DNA of 44,476 nucleotides, from NCBI GenBank assembly GCA_030428835.1, contig JAUIEP010000022.1, positions 1 to 44,476 of the forward strand, written 5' to 3'. This document shows, one piece after another, positions 1-9,011 of this stretch. The notes under the pieces are model-generated. The model saw nothing but the letters and a program-made list of their open reading frames with translations. It made no database searches and was not told where the DNA came from. This DNA is from Gammaproteobacteria bacterium. Lineage in GTDB: Bacteria; Pseudomonadota; Gammaproteobacteria; Pseudomonadales; Halieaceae. A program made the position numbers and the translations under genes. Position 1 is the stretch's first letter. Each line of letters begins with the position of its first letter.

Positions 1-1857
1 GTCGCGCCAGGTGGCGCAGAGCTGTGCGTGGCCTGTGCCGGATACCTCGCAGGTGGCCGGGTCCACCGTGGCGTTGCCGTGCCCGTCGCCGGCGATATCG
101 TAGACGGCCTGGTGCGTGCGACCCTCGTGATCTACCCACCCCTTGATGACCTGGATGCGCTGCAACAGGTTGCCGCCCTCGCGGCTGTCGGCGACGGCGC
201 TGGCGACGAATACCGGTCCCGCGCCCGGTGTGGCGGTGGCGGGGAGGTCCGACCCCATCGGCACGCCGTCGCGATAGGCGTCCTCGAGGAAGTCCTGCGA
301 CGCGCAGATGTCCTGTCCGAGTTGCCAGCCGGCGAAGAAGCGCGGTGCGATGCGCGGGCCGCTGGTGCCGAACGTCTCGCGGCGTCGCAGGGCGTCGAAC
401 AGCGCGCCGCGCGTATTCTGTTCCGCGTACACGCCGGCGATACCGCCGGGGTTGTAGCGCACGGGCGACCCCCTGGCGATGCCGCCCGGCACGGCCACCT
501 TGTCGATCAGGCGGCGTGCGGCCGTGCGGTCGCTGCCGTGGGAACCCTGGTGTCCCCGCTCCAGGCCCGCCGCTGGCGTGCCGTTGTGCGTGTCGCTCGC
601 GGCCACGATGCCGAGCTTGAAGGGGTTGACGCCGAGCCGCCGTTCCTCCGCCAATCCCGCCGTGAGCGCGTAGCGCACGTAGTTGTAGCGCGACAGGCAG
701 CCGGTCAGCATCATGCCGCCCGCACCCATCGCTTCGCCGCAGTCCTGTACCACCTCGGCGGGAGAACGGAGTTTCTCGAAGTCGCAGAACTCGTCGGGGG
801 CGCCGTAGACGCTGTCGAGGCCGTTGCGGCACTCGGAGTCGCCCTTGACCTGCATGATCTCCGCCAGCGGTTCGAGTTCCGCGCGCAGCGCCGCCAGCCG
901 CCTGCGCTCCCCGGGCGGCAAGTCCTGGTTGCTGTACGGGTGGAACATGCGGCCGCTGGACCAGTTGCTGTTGTGGGGAATCGCGAGTACGTCGCAGTCG
1001 GGATGCCCGTCGATACAGTGCTCCTTCAGCCACTCCCAGAGTGCCTCCGGGGGGCGCGCATCCTTGGCGGACAGCGCTTCCTGCGGCACCGTACTGGAGC
1101 GGAAGATCACGTTGCGATGCAGGTTGGCGGCCTGCTCGGCCAGCGTGTACTCGTAGGCGTGCAGCGTGGTGAAGGCACACTCGCCGGTGCGGTCCTGCCA
1201 GGCGTCGGTGATGCGCTGGGAGTCCTGCCACATCGTGACCGCGCGTTCGCGACAGCGCATGCCGTCCGCGCCGCACACGCGCACCGAGCGGTCGGAGCCG
1301 AATATCGCCATGCTCGCCAGGCGCATCAGCGGCTGCAACAGGTCGTCTACCGGCAGTGCGATGTCGCCGCGGTACAGCTTGCAGACGAACACGTCGTGCG
1401 CGGGTTCGGTGGGGTCCAGGCACAGGCTGCGCTCACCCAGCATCTCCGCGTGATCGGTGACGGCCATGAAATCCAGCGGCGCGCTGATCCTGACCTGCGG
1501 CGCCGCGTAGCCGGGTGGGTCGTCGGCGAGCGCGATGGTGGCCACGCCGCCGCGCGCGAAGCGGTAGGCGTCGTCCACGGTGGCCTGGCCGCCGAACGAG
1601 CGCGCGTCGTAGGAAGCCGAGGTATGCACGTGCAGCGCGCCGAAAAAGGCGCGGCGCAGCGGATACCGGTCATCGCACTCGGTGCTTTCGGCGGGGGAGG
1701 TCGGCAGGGCGGCGACGGGCACGCCGCCCCAGGACGCCAGGGGGTCCGGGGACTGTTCGACCCGGGCGATTTCGTGGCGTAACCAGAGAACCAGTGAGCC
1801 GGCGAGCAGCAACAACAGCGCGAGGCTCCAGAGCAGGGTTTTGAACAGGCGAACCAC
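1..1857 (-). CDS. DUF3604 domain protein (PHP-like metal-dependent hydrolase family), 3' end outside window
   Basis: The frame stays open to the left edge, so the C-terminus is missing; 619 residues are visible. The N-terminus (about residues 4-27) is one hydrophobic segment, so the protein is probably exported or inner-membrane anchored with its catalytic part outside the cytoplasm. Motifs typical of DUF3604 follow in order: GALHVHTSASYDARSFGG (H76, H78), a VTDHAEMLGE block, IPHNSNWSSGRMFHP and AASDTHNGTPAAGLE, a His/Asp-rich set like PHP-type metal sites. The GTG start is chosen because a GGAG lies about 8 nt upstream and the hydrophobic segment begins at once; no in-frame ATG lies upstream. 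DUF3604 proteins are common in marine gammaproteobacteria, but I know of no settled substrate. The family call is firm and the reaction unknown. Confidence 0.85.
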   Translation of the reverse strand, partial: MVRLFKTLLWSLALLLLLAGSLVLWLRHEIARVEQSPDPLASWGGVPVAALPTSPAESTECDDRYPLRRAFFGALHVHTSASYDARSFGGQATVDDAYRFARGGVATIALADDPPGYAAPQVRISAPLDFMAVTDHAEMLGERSLCLDPTEPAHDVFVCKLYRGDIALPVDDLLQPLMRLASMAIFGSDRSVRVCGADGMRCRERAVTMWQDSQRITDAWQDRTGECAFTTLHAYEYTLAEQAANLHRNVIFRSSTVPQEALSAKDARPPEALWEWLKEHCIDGHPDCDVLAIPHNSNWSSGRMFHPYSNQDLPPGERRRLAALRAELEPLAEIMQVKGDSECRNGLDSVYGAPDEFCDFEKLRSPAEVVQDCGEAMGAGGMMLTGCLSRYNYVRYALTAGLAEERRLGVNPFKLGIVAASDTHNGTPAAGLERGHQGSHGSDRTAARRLIDKVAVPGGIARGSPVRYNPGGIAGVYAEQNTRGALFDALRRRETFGTSGPRIAPRFFAGWQLGQDICASQDFLEDAYRDGVPMGSDLPATATPGAGPVFVASAVADSREGGNLLQRIQVIKGWVDHEGRTHQAVYDIAGDGHGNATVDPATCEVSGTGHAQLCATWRD

Positions 1858-1933
1858 CGGGTTCTCCGCGCCGTGAAAGTAACATCCTACCGCCCGTGCG
1901 CCGGGCTCAGCAAGTTTTCGCCGGTCGGGCTGT

Positions 1934-3451
1934 CTAGAACTCGATGCAGTTGCAGCCGTCGCGCGTGGTCACGCCGCCGCGCCGGCCTATCGGGTCATCC
2001 TCCAGCAGCGCGCGCAGTGCGTGTGCGTCCTGCGGTGTGTTGGCCACGATGCGCTCGCCCGCGTCGTTGCGCGCGATGACGATGCCCTGTTTCGGGCCGT
2101 CGCGGCCGAAGGCCACGGTGAAGGTTTCCACCGTCGCCGGCCCCGTTGGATCCGCGGCGGGCGGCACGATCGGCGCCGCGTCGACCGCGGCCTGCAACGG
2201 ACTGCTGTCGATCGCCTGCCACGCTCCCGTCGGCGCCTCGCGGGAGTACAGGCCGACGGAGTGTTTGGTGAGATACATGCCGTTGGCCGTGACGAGACCG
2301 TGGCCACCCGTGGCGCGCAGGACGCCGGTCATCTGGGCGATGGCATGCAGCGAGTAGTTGTTGCCAGGCCCGCCGAAGTAGGGCAGGCCGCCGGTGACGG
2401 TGACGCCGCGCGGGTCGCGCGGGTCGAGCCCGATTTCGCGGCAGGCGACCTGCACGGCGGAGGGAAAGCAGCTGTAGATATCGAAGTGCCCGATCTCGTC
2501 GACGCCGATGCCGGTGTGCGCGGCGATGGCCCGGAAGATCCCGCGCAGGGCGGGGGAGGCGTGCAGCTGCGGGCGTTCGCTGACGTGCCAGGTGTCGTTG
2601 CAGTCGGCGCCGCCGCGCAGGTAGATCCAGCGCTCCTCGTCGATGCCCAGCGCGCGAGCGGTGCCGACGGTGGTGAGAACCAGTGCCGCCGCCATGTCTA
2701 CCGCCAGTATGGGATTCATCGCGCGCGTGTAGGGATAGCCGATATAGCGATTGTGCGTGGCGATGGTGCCGATCTGCTCAGCGCTCTCGAACACGGGTTT
2801 CCATGCGAACGGATTGCCGGCGGCCACGCGACTCATATCGCTCGTCAGGCCGGCGATCAGCGCCGTGTGCGCCTCGCGATCCAGTCCGAGGTGCCGGCGC
2901 AGGCTGTTCTCGAACAGCGGATAGGTATTGATCGGCTCGTAGAGGCCGTGTGCTCTCTCGGTGTCGTTGACGCCCTCGCGCTCCTCGCCGATGGTGGCCG
3001 GTTCGGTGCTGCCCTGGCCGGGCCAGGCCGACAGGTCGTCGCCGTTGCTGAAAGCGGCGAACATCGTCGCGAGATTCTCGGCACCCGCGAGCAGCACGGC
3101 GTTGTGTTCACCCGCGGCGAGTGCGCGGGCGAAGTGGTTGACCAGGTACTGCGGGGTGTTCCCGCCGATCGTGCCCTGGAACAGCGCCGGTGCAGCTAGG
3201 CCGCAGCGCCCGGCGAGTTCCGCCGCCGCCTCCCGCGGAAACAGCCCGCGCACCTCCGGCGTCGTATCGGCGATGAAGCGCACGGTGCAGAGCGCGTCTA
3301 TCACATGGGTGACGCGCGGTACGCCGCAGTCCGCCAGGGCCGCGCCTGCGGCTGCCTCCAGCGCGTCCACGGGCGTGCGCGTCGCATCGGTCTCGCGCCA
3401 GGTCTGCTGGCCTGCGCCAATAATGATCGGGGTGTTGTCGGCTGCCGCCAT
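1934..3451 (-). CDS. Thiolase-superfamily protein annotated in relatives as acetyl-CoA acetyltransferase (SCPx-like)
   Basis: 505 residues from the ATG at 3451, which begins MAAADNTPIIIGAGQQTWRE. A longer frame exists upstream, but its extra residues are Arg-rich and look non-coding. The protein has a two-domain thiolase layout: an N-terminal half with an IGGNTPQYLVNHFARAL helix where the nucleophilic Cys normally sits, and a C-terminal half with FDIYSCFPSAVQVACRE and GLPYFGGPGNNYSLHAIA. The Cys of the SCPx-type loop (SCFP) is present. The classical N-terminal CxxG nucleophile and the GHPxGATG motif are not. It may act on acyl-CoAs by a modified mechanism, as in thiolase-like aldolases, or may not be a true thiolase. 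It stands alone, divergent from the permease gene. Confidence 0.75.
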   Translation of the reverse strand: MAAADNTPIIIGAGQQTWRETDATRTPVDALEAAAGAALADCGVPRVTHVIDALCTVRFIADTTPEVRGLFPREAAAELAGRCGLAAPALFQGTIGGNTPQYLVNHFARALAAGEHNAVLLAGAENLATMFAAFSNGDDLSAWPGQGSTEPATIGEEREGVNDTERAHGLYEPINTYPLFENSLRRHLGLDREAHTALIAGLTSDMSRVAAGNPFAWKPVFESAEQIGTIATHNRYIGYPYTRAMNPILAVDMAAALVLTTVGTARALGIDEERWIYLRGGADCNDTWHVSERPQLHASPALRGIFRAIAAHTGIGVDEIGHFDIYSCFPSAVQVACREIGLDPRDPRGVTVTGGLPYFGGPGNNYSLHAIAQMTGVLRATGGHGLVTANGMYLTKHSVGLYSREAPTGAWQAIDSSPLQAAVDAAPIVPPAADPTGPATVETFTVAFGRDGPKQGIVIARNDAGERIVANTPQDAHALRALLEDDPIGRRGGVTTRDGCNCIEF

Positions 3452-3525
3452 GCTTGCCGGTCCGTCCGTTAGGGAGCGCACAACATAAACGGGTTGGCGA
3501 CGCTTTGCCAGTGACGGTCGCGCCG

Positions 3526-3553
3526 TTGCTTTTCGCCACGGACGCGTTATGTT
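3526..3553 (+). promoter_or_regulatory. Candidate sigma70 promoter for the AI-2E/PerM permease gene
   Basis: TTGCTT (3526-3531), a 16-nt spacer and TATGTT (3548-3553) match the sigma70 consensus at about four of six positions in each box. The -10 box overlaps the upstream ATG at 3549, which supports translation starting at 3582. This is a weak call from pattern alone. Confidence 0.3.
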
Positions 3554-3581
3554 GAGCACACTACGGGTTGGGGGTCGCGCG

Positions 3582-4664
3582 ATGAATACGCTGTTCAAAG
3601 GGCAGTCGAACCGGGTGTGGCTGCTGGTGTTCCTGGTACTCGCGCTCGGCGCCTGCTACCTGTTGATCAAGCCCTACCTGCAACCCATCGTTCTCGCGAT
3701 CCTGATCGGCATGCTGGCCGCGCCCATCAACGAGAGAATCGTCGGCCTGCTGCGCGGGCGACGCAATCTCGGCGCGCTGCTCGGCTGCCTGTTATTGTCG
3801 CTGGTGATCGTGATACCCGCGCTGATCCTCATGGTCGCCATTCTCAAGCAGGGCATCACGTACTCGATCATCGTGCGGGAGTGGGCGACGCCCGAGAACG
3901 TCCAGCAGCTACTTGCCAACCCGCGTATTGTCAGCGTGCGCGAGTGGCTGACGGATGTACTGCCCGACGGCGCGATGGAGCCCGAGAACATCCGCGAGCA
4001 GGCGCTCGCCGTCGCGGGACAGATGGGCAAGCAGTTCGCCGGTGTGTCCACCGCCGTGATGGGCAGCGTCACCGCCTTTTTCATCAACTTCATGTTGCTG
4101 CTGTTCGTCCTGTTCTTCGTACTGCGCGACCACGACCGCATGCTCGCGTTCATGCGCCACGCGATGCCACTGTCGCGTTCGCAGGAAGATCTCCTGTTCA
4201 GGGAGGTGCGCGAGGTGAGCAAGTCGGCCCTGCTGGGTTCCCTGCTCACCGCCCTTACCCAGGGCGTGGTCGGAGGCCTGGGACTCTGGCTGGCGGGCTT
4301 CCCGGGCTTGTTCTGGGGCGCGGTGATGGCCTTTACCTCGCTGGTGCCGCTGGTGGGCACGGCGCTCGTCTGGGTGCCGGCCGCCGCCTTCCTGGCGCTC
4401 ACCGGCGAGTACGGCTGGTCGGCGTTCCTGGTGGTCTGGGGCGTCGTCGTGGTCGGCTCGATCGATAATTTCCTGCGGCCGCTCTTTATGCAGGGCTCCA
4501 GCATGAATACCGTGGTGGTGTTTTTCTCGCTGATCGGCGGCTTGCAGGTGTTCGGCCTGATGGGGCTGATCTACGGGCCGCTGGTCTTCTCGGTGGCGCT
4601 CGTCTTATTCCGGCTGTACGAGCGCGAGTTTTCCACCTTCCTGGATTCCCAGGACAACCACTAG
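3582..4664 (+). CDS. AI-2E/PerM (DUF20) family inner-membrane permease
   Basis: 360 residues from ATG 3582 (MNTLFKGQSNRVWLL). An alternative ATG at 3549 adds 11 residues but lies on the putative -10 box. The profile is typical of the family: two hydrophobic segments at the N-terminus, a soluble region with the EPENIREQALAVAGQMGKQFAG amphipathic stretch in its middle, then a cluster of C-terminal membrane segments containing TALTQGVVGGLGLWLAGF, LVPLVGTALVWVPAA and the conserved SIDNFLRPLFMQG motif near residue 300. Members have been linked to autoinducer-2 export or Na+/H+ exchange, but the substrate cannot be told from sequence. The gene converges on the acyl-CoA synthetase gene with a 4-nt overlap of stop regions. 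Confidence 0.9.
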   Translation: MNTLFKGQSNRVWLLVFLVLALGACYLLIKPYLQPIVLAILIGMLAAPINERIVGLLRGRRNLGALLGCLLLSLVIVIPALILMVAILKQGITYSIIVREWATPENVQQLLANPRIVSVREWLTDVLPDGAMEPENIREQALAVAGQMGKQFAGVSTAVMGSVTAFFINFMLLLFVLFFVLRDHDRMLAFMRHAMPLSRSQEDLLFREVREVSKSALLGSLLTALTQGVVGGLGLWLAGFPGLFWGAVMAFTSLVPLVGTALVWVPAAAFLALTGEYGWSAFLVVWGVVVVGSIDNFLRPLFMQGSSMNTVVVFFSLIGGLQVFGLMGLIYGPLVFSVALVLFRLYEREFSTFLDSQDNH

Positions 4665-6181
4665 CGCGCGAATCTTGCGCGCAGGGCGGGCTTGTCGACC
4701 TTGTTGGACGCGTTCAGCGGCAGGGCGTCGACGCGAAACCACGCGCGTGGCAGCTTGTAACCGGCGAGCAGCGCGCGACAGTGCGCTTCGAGGTCCGCGT
4801 CCGCCGTGGTGTCCGACTCCACCAGCACGGCGCAGACCCGTTCGCCCCAGCGCGGGTCGGGCAGCCCGATGACGGCGCAGTCCTTTACGCCGGGGAATTG
4901 GCGCAGCGCTTCCTCCACCTCCCGGGACGCGACGTTCTCACCGCCGGAGATGATCATGTCCTTCTTGCGATCAACCACGGCGAGATAGCCCGCCGCGTTG
5001 AAGCGGCCGATATCCCCGGTGTGCAGCCAGCCGTCGCGCAGGGTATTCGCGGTGGCGTCCGGGTCGTGCCAGTAGCCTGCCATGACCTGCGCGGCGCGGA
5101 CCAGTATTTCGCCCTGTTCGCCCGGCGGGACATCGATGCCGTCCTCCACCAGGCGAATCTCGGCGGTCGGCAGCGGCTTGCCCACGGTGTCCAGCAGTGC
5201 CTCCTCGCCCGCCGCTGCGCGGCGGTGATCGTCCACGGTGAGAAAGGACACGCTGCCCGACAACTCCGTCATGCCGTAGCTCTGGCACAACCCCACCTCG
5301 CTGACCGACTGCAGGCGCCTGATCAGGCTGGCCGGCATGGCGGAAGCGCCGTAGCCGATGGTGCGCACACCCGCGAGATCCGCGGGCCGGAAGTCGGGGT
5401 GATCGAGCAGCATGGCGATCATGGTCGGTGCCAGCGACATCGTGGTCACGCCGGCGTCGCGGCAGGCGAGCAGCGTTGCGGCGGCGTCGAAGGCGCGCGC
5501 CAGTACCACGCAGGCGCCGTGCCGGTGCTGCAGCAACACGTTGTGCGCCGCCACGTGAAACAGGGGGAACGGGTAGTAATAGCGGTCGCTGCGCTCGACG
5601 GGACGCCCGAGTTCCGCGGAGACCAGGCCCGCCAGGAATGAACGGTGCGTGAGCACGGCGCCCTTGGGCCTGCCGGTGGAACCCGAGGTGAACAGGATCC
5701 ACGCGGGGTCGTCCGTATTGCCGCCGGGTAACGGCGCACTGCGTGCAGTGCGTAACCATGTATCGTAAGCGTCACCGAGGGTCACCGTGCGCAGGGCGGC
5801 CGGGAACGCCGGCAGCGCCGCCAGAGGGGCCAGCAACTCCCCGTCGGCAAACAGCAGCGTGGCGCCGGAATGGGTTAGCTGGTAGAGCAACTCGGCGGGC
5901 GCGAGGCGCGCATTCAGCGGCACCAGGATTCGCCCCGCCGCCGGTACCGCGTACATGAGGTCGATAAACTCGGGGCCGTTCCACGCGAGTACCGCGACCC
6001 GGTCGCCGGGTTCGCCGACGCTCGCAAGGCGTCCGGCGAGCGTCTCGACGCGCTCGTTCAGTGTGGCGTAGGTGGTGCAGGTGCCCTGCCACCACAATGC
6101 CGGGTCCGCAGGCGCCGAGCGCGCCTGGTCGCGCACGATGTCCTGCAGCAGGGTGGGGCCCGTGTCACTCGCGCCGGTCAC
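4661..6181 (-). CDS. AMP-dependent acyl-CoA synthetase (class I adenylate-forming), last gene of the D-glutamate operon
   Basis: 506 residues, GTG start at 6181. The adenylate-forming signature ILFTSGSTGRPKGAVLTH lies at residues 162-179, followed by GYGASAMPAS, the YGMTELSG motif, the GWLHTGDIGRF hinge-domain block, KKDMIISGGENV and the C-terminal catalytic Lys region (NASNKVDKPALRARF). The family activates a carboxylate with ATP to acyl-AMP, then transfers it to CoA; medium-chain, aromatic or O-succinylbenzoate-like acids are all possible. The start lies 6 nt after the alr stop on the same strand, so it is probably co-transcribed with the D-amino-acid genes. Whether it joins that pathway or only shares the transcript is unknown. 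No strong Shine-Dalgarno sequence is seen, suggesting translational coupling to alr. Confidence 0.88.
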   Translation of the reverse strand: MTGASDTGPTLLQDIVRDQARSAPADPALWWQGTCTTYATLNERVETLAGRLASVGEPGDRVAVLAWNGPEFIDLMYAVPAAGRILVPLNARLAPAELLYQLTHSGATLLFADGELLAPLAALPAFPAALRTVTLGDAYDTWLRTARSAPLPGGNTDDPAWILFTSGSTGRPKGAVLTHRSFLAGLVSAELGRPVERSDRYYYPFPLFHVAAHNVLLQHRHGACVVLARAFDAAATLLACRDAGVTTMSLAPTMIAMLLDHPDFRPADLAGVRTIGYGASAMPASLIRRLQSVSEVGLCQSYGMTELSGSVSFLTVDDHRRAAAGEEALLDTVGKPLPTAEIRLVEDGIDVPPGEQGEILVRAAQVMAGYWHDPDATANTLRDGWLHTGDIGRFNAAGYLAVVDRKKDMIISGGENVASREVEEALRQFPGVKDCAVIGLPDPRWGERVCAVLVESDTTADADLEAHCRALLAGYKLPRAWFRVDALPLNASNKVDKPALRARFAR

Positions 6182-6187
6182 GGCGTA

Positions 6188-7267
6188 CTAACCGCGTGTG
6201 GCGATGCGCGCGACGCGCGCGGGCATGCGTGTGGTCAACTCATAGCCGATGGTGCCGGCGCCGGCCGCGATCTCGGCAACGGGCAGTTCGTCGCCCCACA
6301 ACGTGACCTCGTCGCCGAGTTGCACGCCCTCGATGTCGGTGACATCGAGGGTCAGCATATCCATGGACACGCGCCCGGCCAGCGGCGCGCGCCGGCCGCG
6401 TACCAGTGCGGGCGTGCCGTTGCCGGCCTGGCGCGGATAGCCGTCGCCGTAGCCGGCACTGACCGTGGCGATGCGCGACGGCCTGCGCGCCACCCACGTG
6501 CCGCCGTAGCCGACCGCGTCACCCGGCGCGACGTCGCGCAATGCGGTGATGCGCGCGACCAGTGTCATCACAGGCGCCAGTTCGACCGGTAGTGAGTGTG
6601 TCGCGACCATCGGGTTGAGTCCGTACAGCATGTAGCCCGGGCGGACCCAGTCGCAGTGGCTGCGCGGCCACGCGAGCAGTGCCGCCGAGTTGGCGCTCGA
6701 GCGCAGGCCGGTGTGCGGGATGTCGAGAAAGCGCGCGAGCTGTCCCGGCGTGCGGCTGTCGGCGGGGTTGTCCGCCGCGGCGAAGTGGGTACACAGTACG
6801 ACATCGTTGTGGCAGTTGTCTGAGGCGCGCAGTCGCGCAAGCGCGACGGGTGCATCGGCGGGCAGCACGCCGAGCCGGTTCATACCCGTGTCCACTTTCA
6901 GCCAGCAGTGCACCCGCGCCGGGAGGTTGGCGTCGAGCAGCCACTGTAGCTGCGCCTCGTTCTGCACCATGAGCCACAGGCCAAGGCCCGCGGCGACGCC
7001 CAGTTCCTTCGGCTCGAACACGCCCTGCAACAGGAGTATCGGCGCGCTGATCTCCGCGTCCCGCAACTCCACGGCCTCGTCGATACTCGCCACGGCAAAG
7101 GCGTCCACCACGTCCTGCAGGGCGCGTGCGACGAGGACGGCGCCGTGACCGTAGGCGTTGGCCTTCACCACGGCCATCAACTGTGAGGCGGGTGCCAGGT
7201 CCCGCGCGAGGGCGGCGTTGTGCCGCAGTGCGGCTGTGTTGATTCTCGCTGCGACGGGTCGCGTCAT
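6188..7267 (-). CDS. alr: Alanine racemase
   Basis: 359 residues, the usual length. This PLP enzyme interconverts L- and D-alanine in the cytoplasm. The PLP lysine is K35 in AVVKANAYGHG. The second catalytic base is the Tyr of AVGYGGTW (about Y254). The VRPGYMLYGLNP block (R209), VSAGYGDGYPR, GRVSMDMLTLDVTD and GDEVTLWG are all present, so the enzyme should be active. It sits 12 nt downstream of the D-amino-acid aminotransferase. That position suggests it supplies or drains D-alanine for the transaminase, a catabolic DadX-like role, and not only cell-wall synthesis. A second biosynthetic racemase elsewhere in the genome would fit this but cannot be seen here. Confidence 0.96.
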   Translation of the reverse strand: MTRPVAARINTAALRHNAALARDLAPASQLMAVVKANAYGHGAVLVARALQDVVDAFAVASIDEAVELRDAEISAPILLLQGVFEPKELGVAAGLGLWLMVQNEAQLQWLLDANLPARVHCWLKVDTGMNRLGVLPADAPVALARLRASDNCHNDVVLCTHFAAADNPADSRTPGQLARFLDIPHTGLRSSANSAALLAWPRSHCDWVRPGYMLYGLNPMVATHSLPVELAPVMTLVARITALRDVAPGDAVGYGGTWVARRPSRIATVSAGYGDGYPRQAGNGTPALVRGRRAPLAGRVSMDMLTLDVTDIEGVQLGDEVTLWGDELPVAEIAAGAGTIGYELTTRMPARVARIATRG

Positions 7268-7279
7268 GACTCGCCCGCT

Positions 7280-8161
7280 TCAGTAGTCGAACTTGTGGGC
7301 GACATAGGCGCTCTGCGCGGCGAGCCAGGTATCCCCGACGTCCCCGTCGCCCACGGGGGCGCCGTCAATCGCCACCACCGGTGCGACATCCTTGCTGGAA
7401 CTGGTAAGCCACACCTCCTGCGCGGTGCGCAACTCGTCGAGGGTGACCACGCGCTCCTCGACGTCGAGGTCGGTGTGGCGGCGCAGGATATCGAGCAGCA
7501 TCTGGCGCGTGATGCCGGGCAGCTTCTGTTCGTCCAGCTCGGGCGTCACCACCTTGCCCGCAATCACCGCGAACACGTTGCAGGCCGCGGCCTCGGTAAC
7601 CTCGCCCTGCGCATTGTAGAGAATGGTCTCATCGCTGCCGCTGGCGTGACCCTGCTGGTAGTGCATGACATTCCCCAGCAGTGCGGTGGACTTGATGTTG
7701 CAGCGCCGCCAGCGCATGTCTTCGGCCGTGCTGACACGGTAGCGCGTCACCGTTGCCTTGTCCGCCGTCGGGCAGGGGGGAATCGGGAACGCGAAGGCGT
7801 AGAGCGTGGGCCTGATGTTCGCGGGATAGGCGTGGTCGCGCCGGGTGTCCGCGCCGCGGCTCACGTGCAGGTACAGCGCGAGATCGCCGCCGCCGTTGCG
7901 CGCGATCAGTTCCGTCGCCACCGCGCGCCAGTCGGCCTCGGACATGCCGGAGTCGATCTCCAGCGATGCCAGGCCGTCGGCCATCCGCGCGAGGTGCGGG
8001 CCAAAGCCGACCAGCCGCCCGTCGTAGGAGGGAATGACCTCGTAGATGCCGTCGCCGAACAGGAAACCCCTGTCCATCGGCGAGATCTTCGCCTCTTCCA
8101 GCGGCAGGAAGTCGCCGTTCAAAAAAACGGTGTGCAGGGCGTTCTTGCGTTGTGTGCGCAT
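7280..8161 (-). CDS. dat: D-amino-acid aminotransferase (class IV; D-alanine:2-oxoglutarate type)
   Basis: 293 residues, ATG at 8161. It is a fold-type IV PLP transaminase. The N-terminal block ISPMDRGFLFGDGIYEVIP (27-45) is the hallmark of proteobacterial D-amino-acid transaminases. The PLP lysine is K157 in CNIKSTALLGNVM, and GEVTEAAACNVFAV supplies the conserved cofactor-binding Glu and Asn. The expected reaction is D-alanine + 2-oxoglutarate to and from pyruvate + D-glutamate. It is flanked by a DUF4392 gene (9 nt) and alr (12 nt), which together make D-glutamate the logical intermediate. A branched-chain or 4-amino-4-deoxychorismate lyase relative is less likely given the N-terminal motif and neighbours. 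Confidence 0.9.
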   Translation of the reverse strand: MRTQRKNALHTVFLNGDFLPLEEAKISPMDRGFLFGDGIYEVIPSYDGRLVGFGPHLARMADGLASLEIDSGMSEADWRAVATELIARNGGGDLALYLHVSRGADTRRDHAYPANIRPTLYAFAFPIPPCPTADKATVTRYRVSTAEDMRWRRCNIKSTALLGNVMHYQQGHASGSDETILYNAQGEVTEAAACNVFAVIAGKVVTPELDEQKLPGITRQMLLDILRRHTDLDVEERVVTLDELRTAQEVWLTSSSKDVAPVVAIDGAPVGDGDVGDTWLAAQSAYVAHKFDY

Positions 8162-8170
8162 GCGCTGTTC

Positions 8171-9010
8171 TCAGCCTGTAAATCCGGTCAATTGTCGCAG
8201 CTCGGCGATGATGTCCAGGCCGGCGTCCGGCCCCATCCCGTCCTCGGTGAGCGTGTTCTCGCCCGTGATGCCGTCCACGCTGCCCTTGCCGGACAGGTAG
8301 TTCAGGATAGACAGCGGCGACAGGTGTCCCAACAGGTCGGTGCCCGACCACCAGCCCAGCATGGCGATGACGCCGTATGCGCCCCAGTTCGAGACATCGG
8401 CTACCACGAGCTCGTCACAGCGCGTGACAGAGGGGTTGATATCGAGACCCGCCAACCGGGCGGCGATGTTGCCCATGCCGATCTCGTTGCCGCCGTCCCC
8501 GATGCCGATAGTAGGACAGTAGGCCTCGTCGAGATAGGGGTCGAAGTAAAAACAGCGCTCGGTGATGTCCTGCCGGCGCATGTTGTAGTAGCGACCGTCC
8601 GCCGCGAGGCCGGGACGCTCGATGGCGACCACCGCGGCGGGCGCCAGCCGCGCCAGTTCCGCGATCGCCTCGCGCCGCGCCGTCGTCACGTCACGCGCAC
8701 GCAGTTCGAGCACATTGAACTCGTCCGCCAGGGAGTTCACCAGCGGGGGACCGCAGGTGATGATGGGGCGCGCCGCCAGCGTCTCCAGCGTCTGGTAGAG
8801 AGCGATGGCGCCGACCGGGCCGTCGGTCTCGAAGGTGCCGGTCACGGGAAAGCCGGTGCCGATCAGTACCGTGCCCGTGATATCGCGCAGGTGGTTCGCC
8901 GCGCGCGCCACGTAGCCGGGCGCGAGCGCGGCCTGCGCCACCTGCATGTTGCGCGGGTTGCGCGCGACCAGCAGGTCCTCGATGGCGTGGCTGAGTTCGT
9001 CTTCGGTCAC
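8171..9010 (-). CDS. DUF4392 protein, C-terminal-type domain of D-glutamate cyclase
   Basis: 279 residues, GTG start one base after the pxpC stop region, so translationally coupled. The N-terminal MTEDELSHAIEDLLVARNPRNM, then GTVLIGTGFPVTGTFETDGP and CGPPLVNSL, match the DUF4392 family. GIGDGGNEIGMGNIAARL near residue 165-180 is its glycine-rich signature. In vertebrates this domain is fused behind DUF1445 in the mitochondrial D-glutamate cyclase DGLUCY, which converts D-glutamate to 5-oxo-D-proline and water. Here the DUF1445 partner is a separate gene at the head of the same operon, so the two may form a complex. The family is firm; the reaction is transferred by analogy. Confidence 0.88.
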   Translation of the reverse strand: MTEDELSHAIEDLLVARNPRNMQVAQAALAPGYVARAANHLRDITGTVLIGTGFPVTGTFETDGPVGAIALYQTLETLAARPIITCGPPLVNSLADEFNVLELRARDVTTARREAIAELARLAPAAVVAIERPGLAADGRYYNMRRQDITERCFYFDPYLDEAYCPTIGIGDGGNEIGMGNIAARLAGLDINPSVTRCDELVVADVSNWGAYGVIAMLGWWSGTDLLGHLSPLSILNYLSGKGSVDGITGENTLTEDGMGPDAGLDIIAELRQLTGFTG

Positions 9011-9011
9011 G

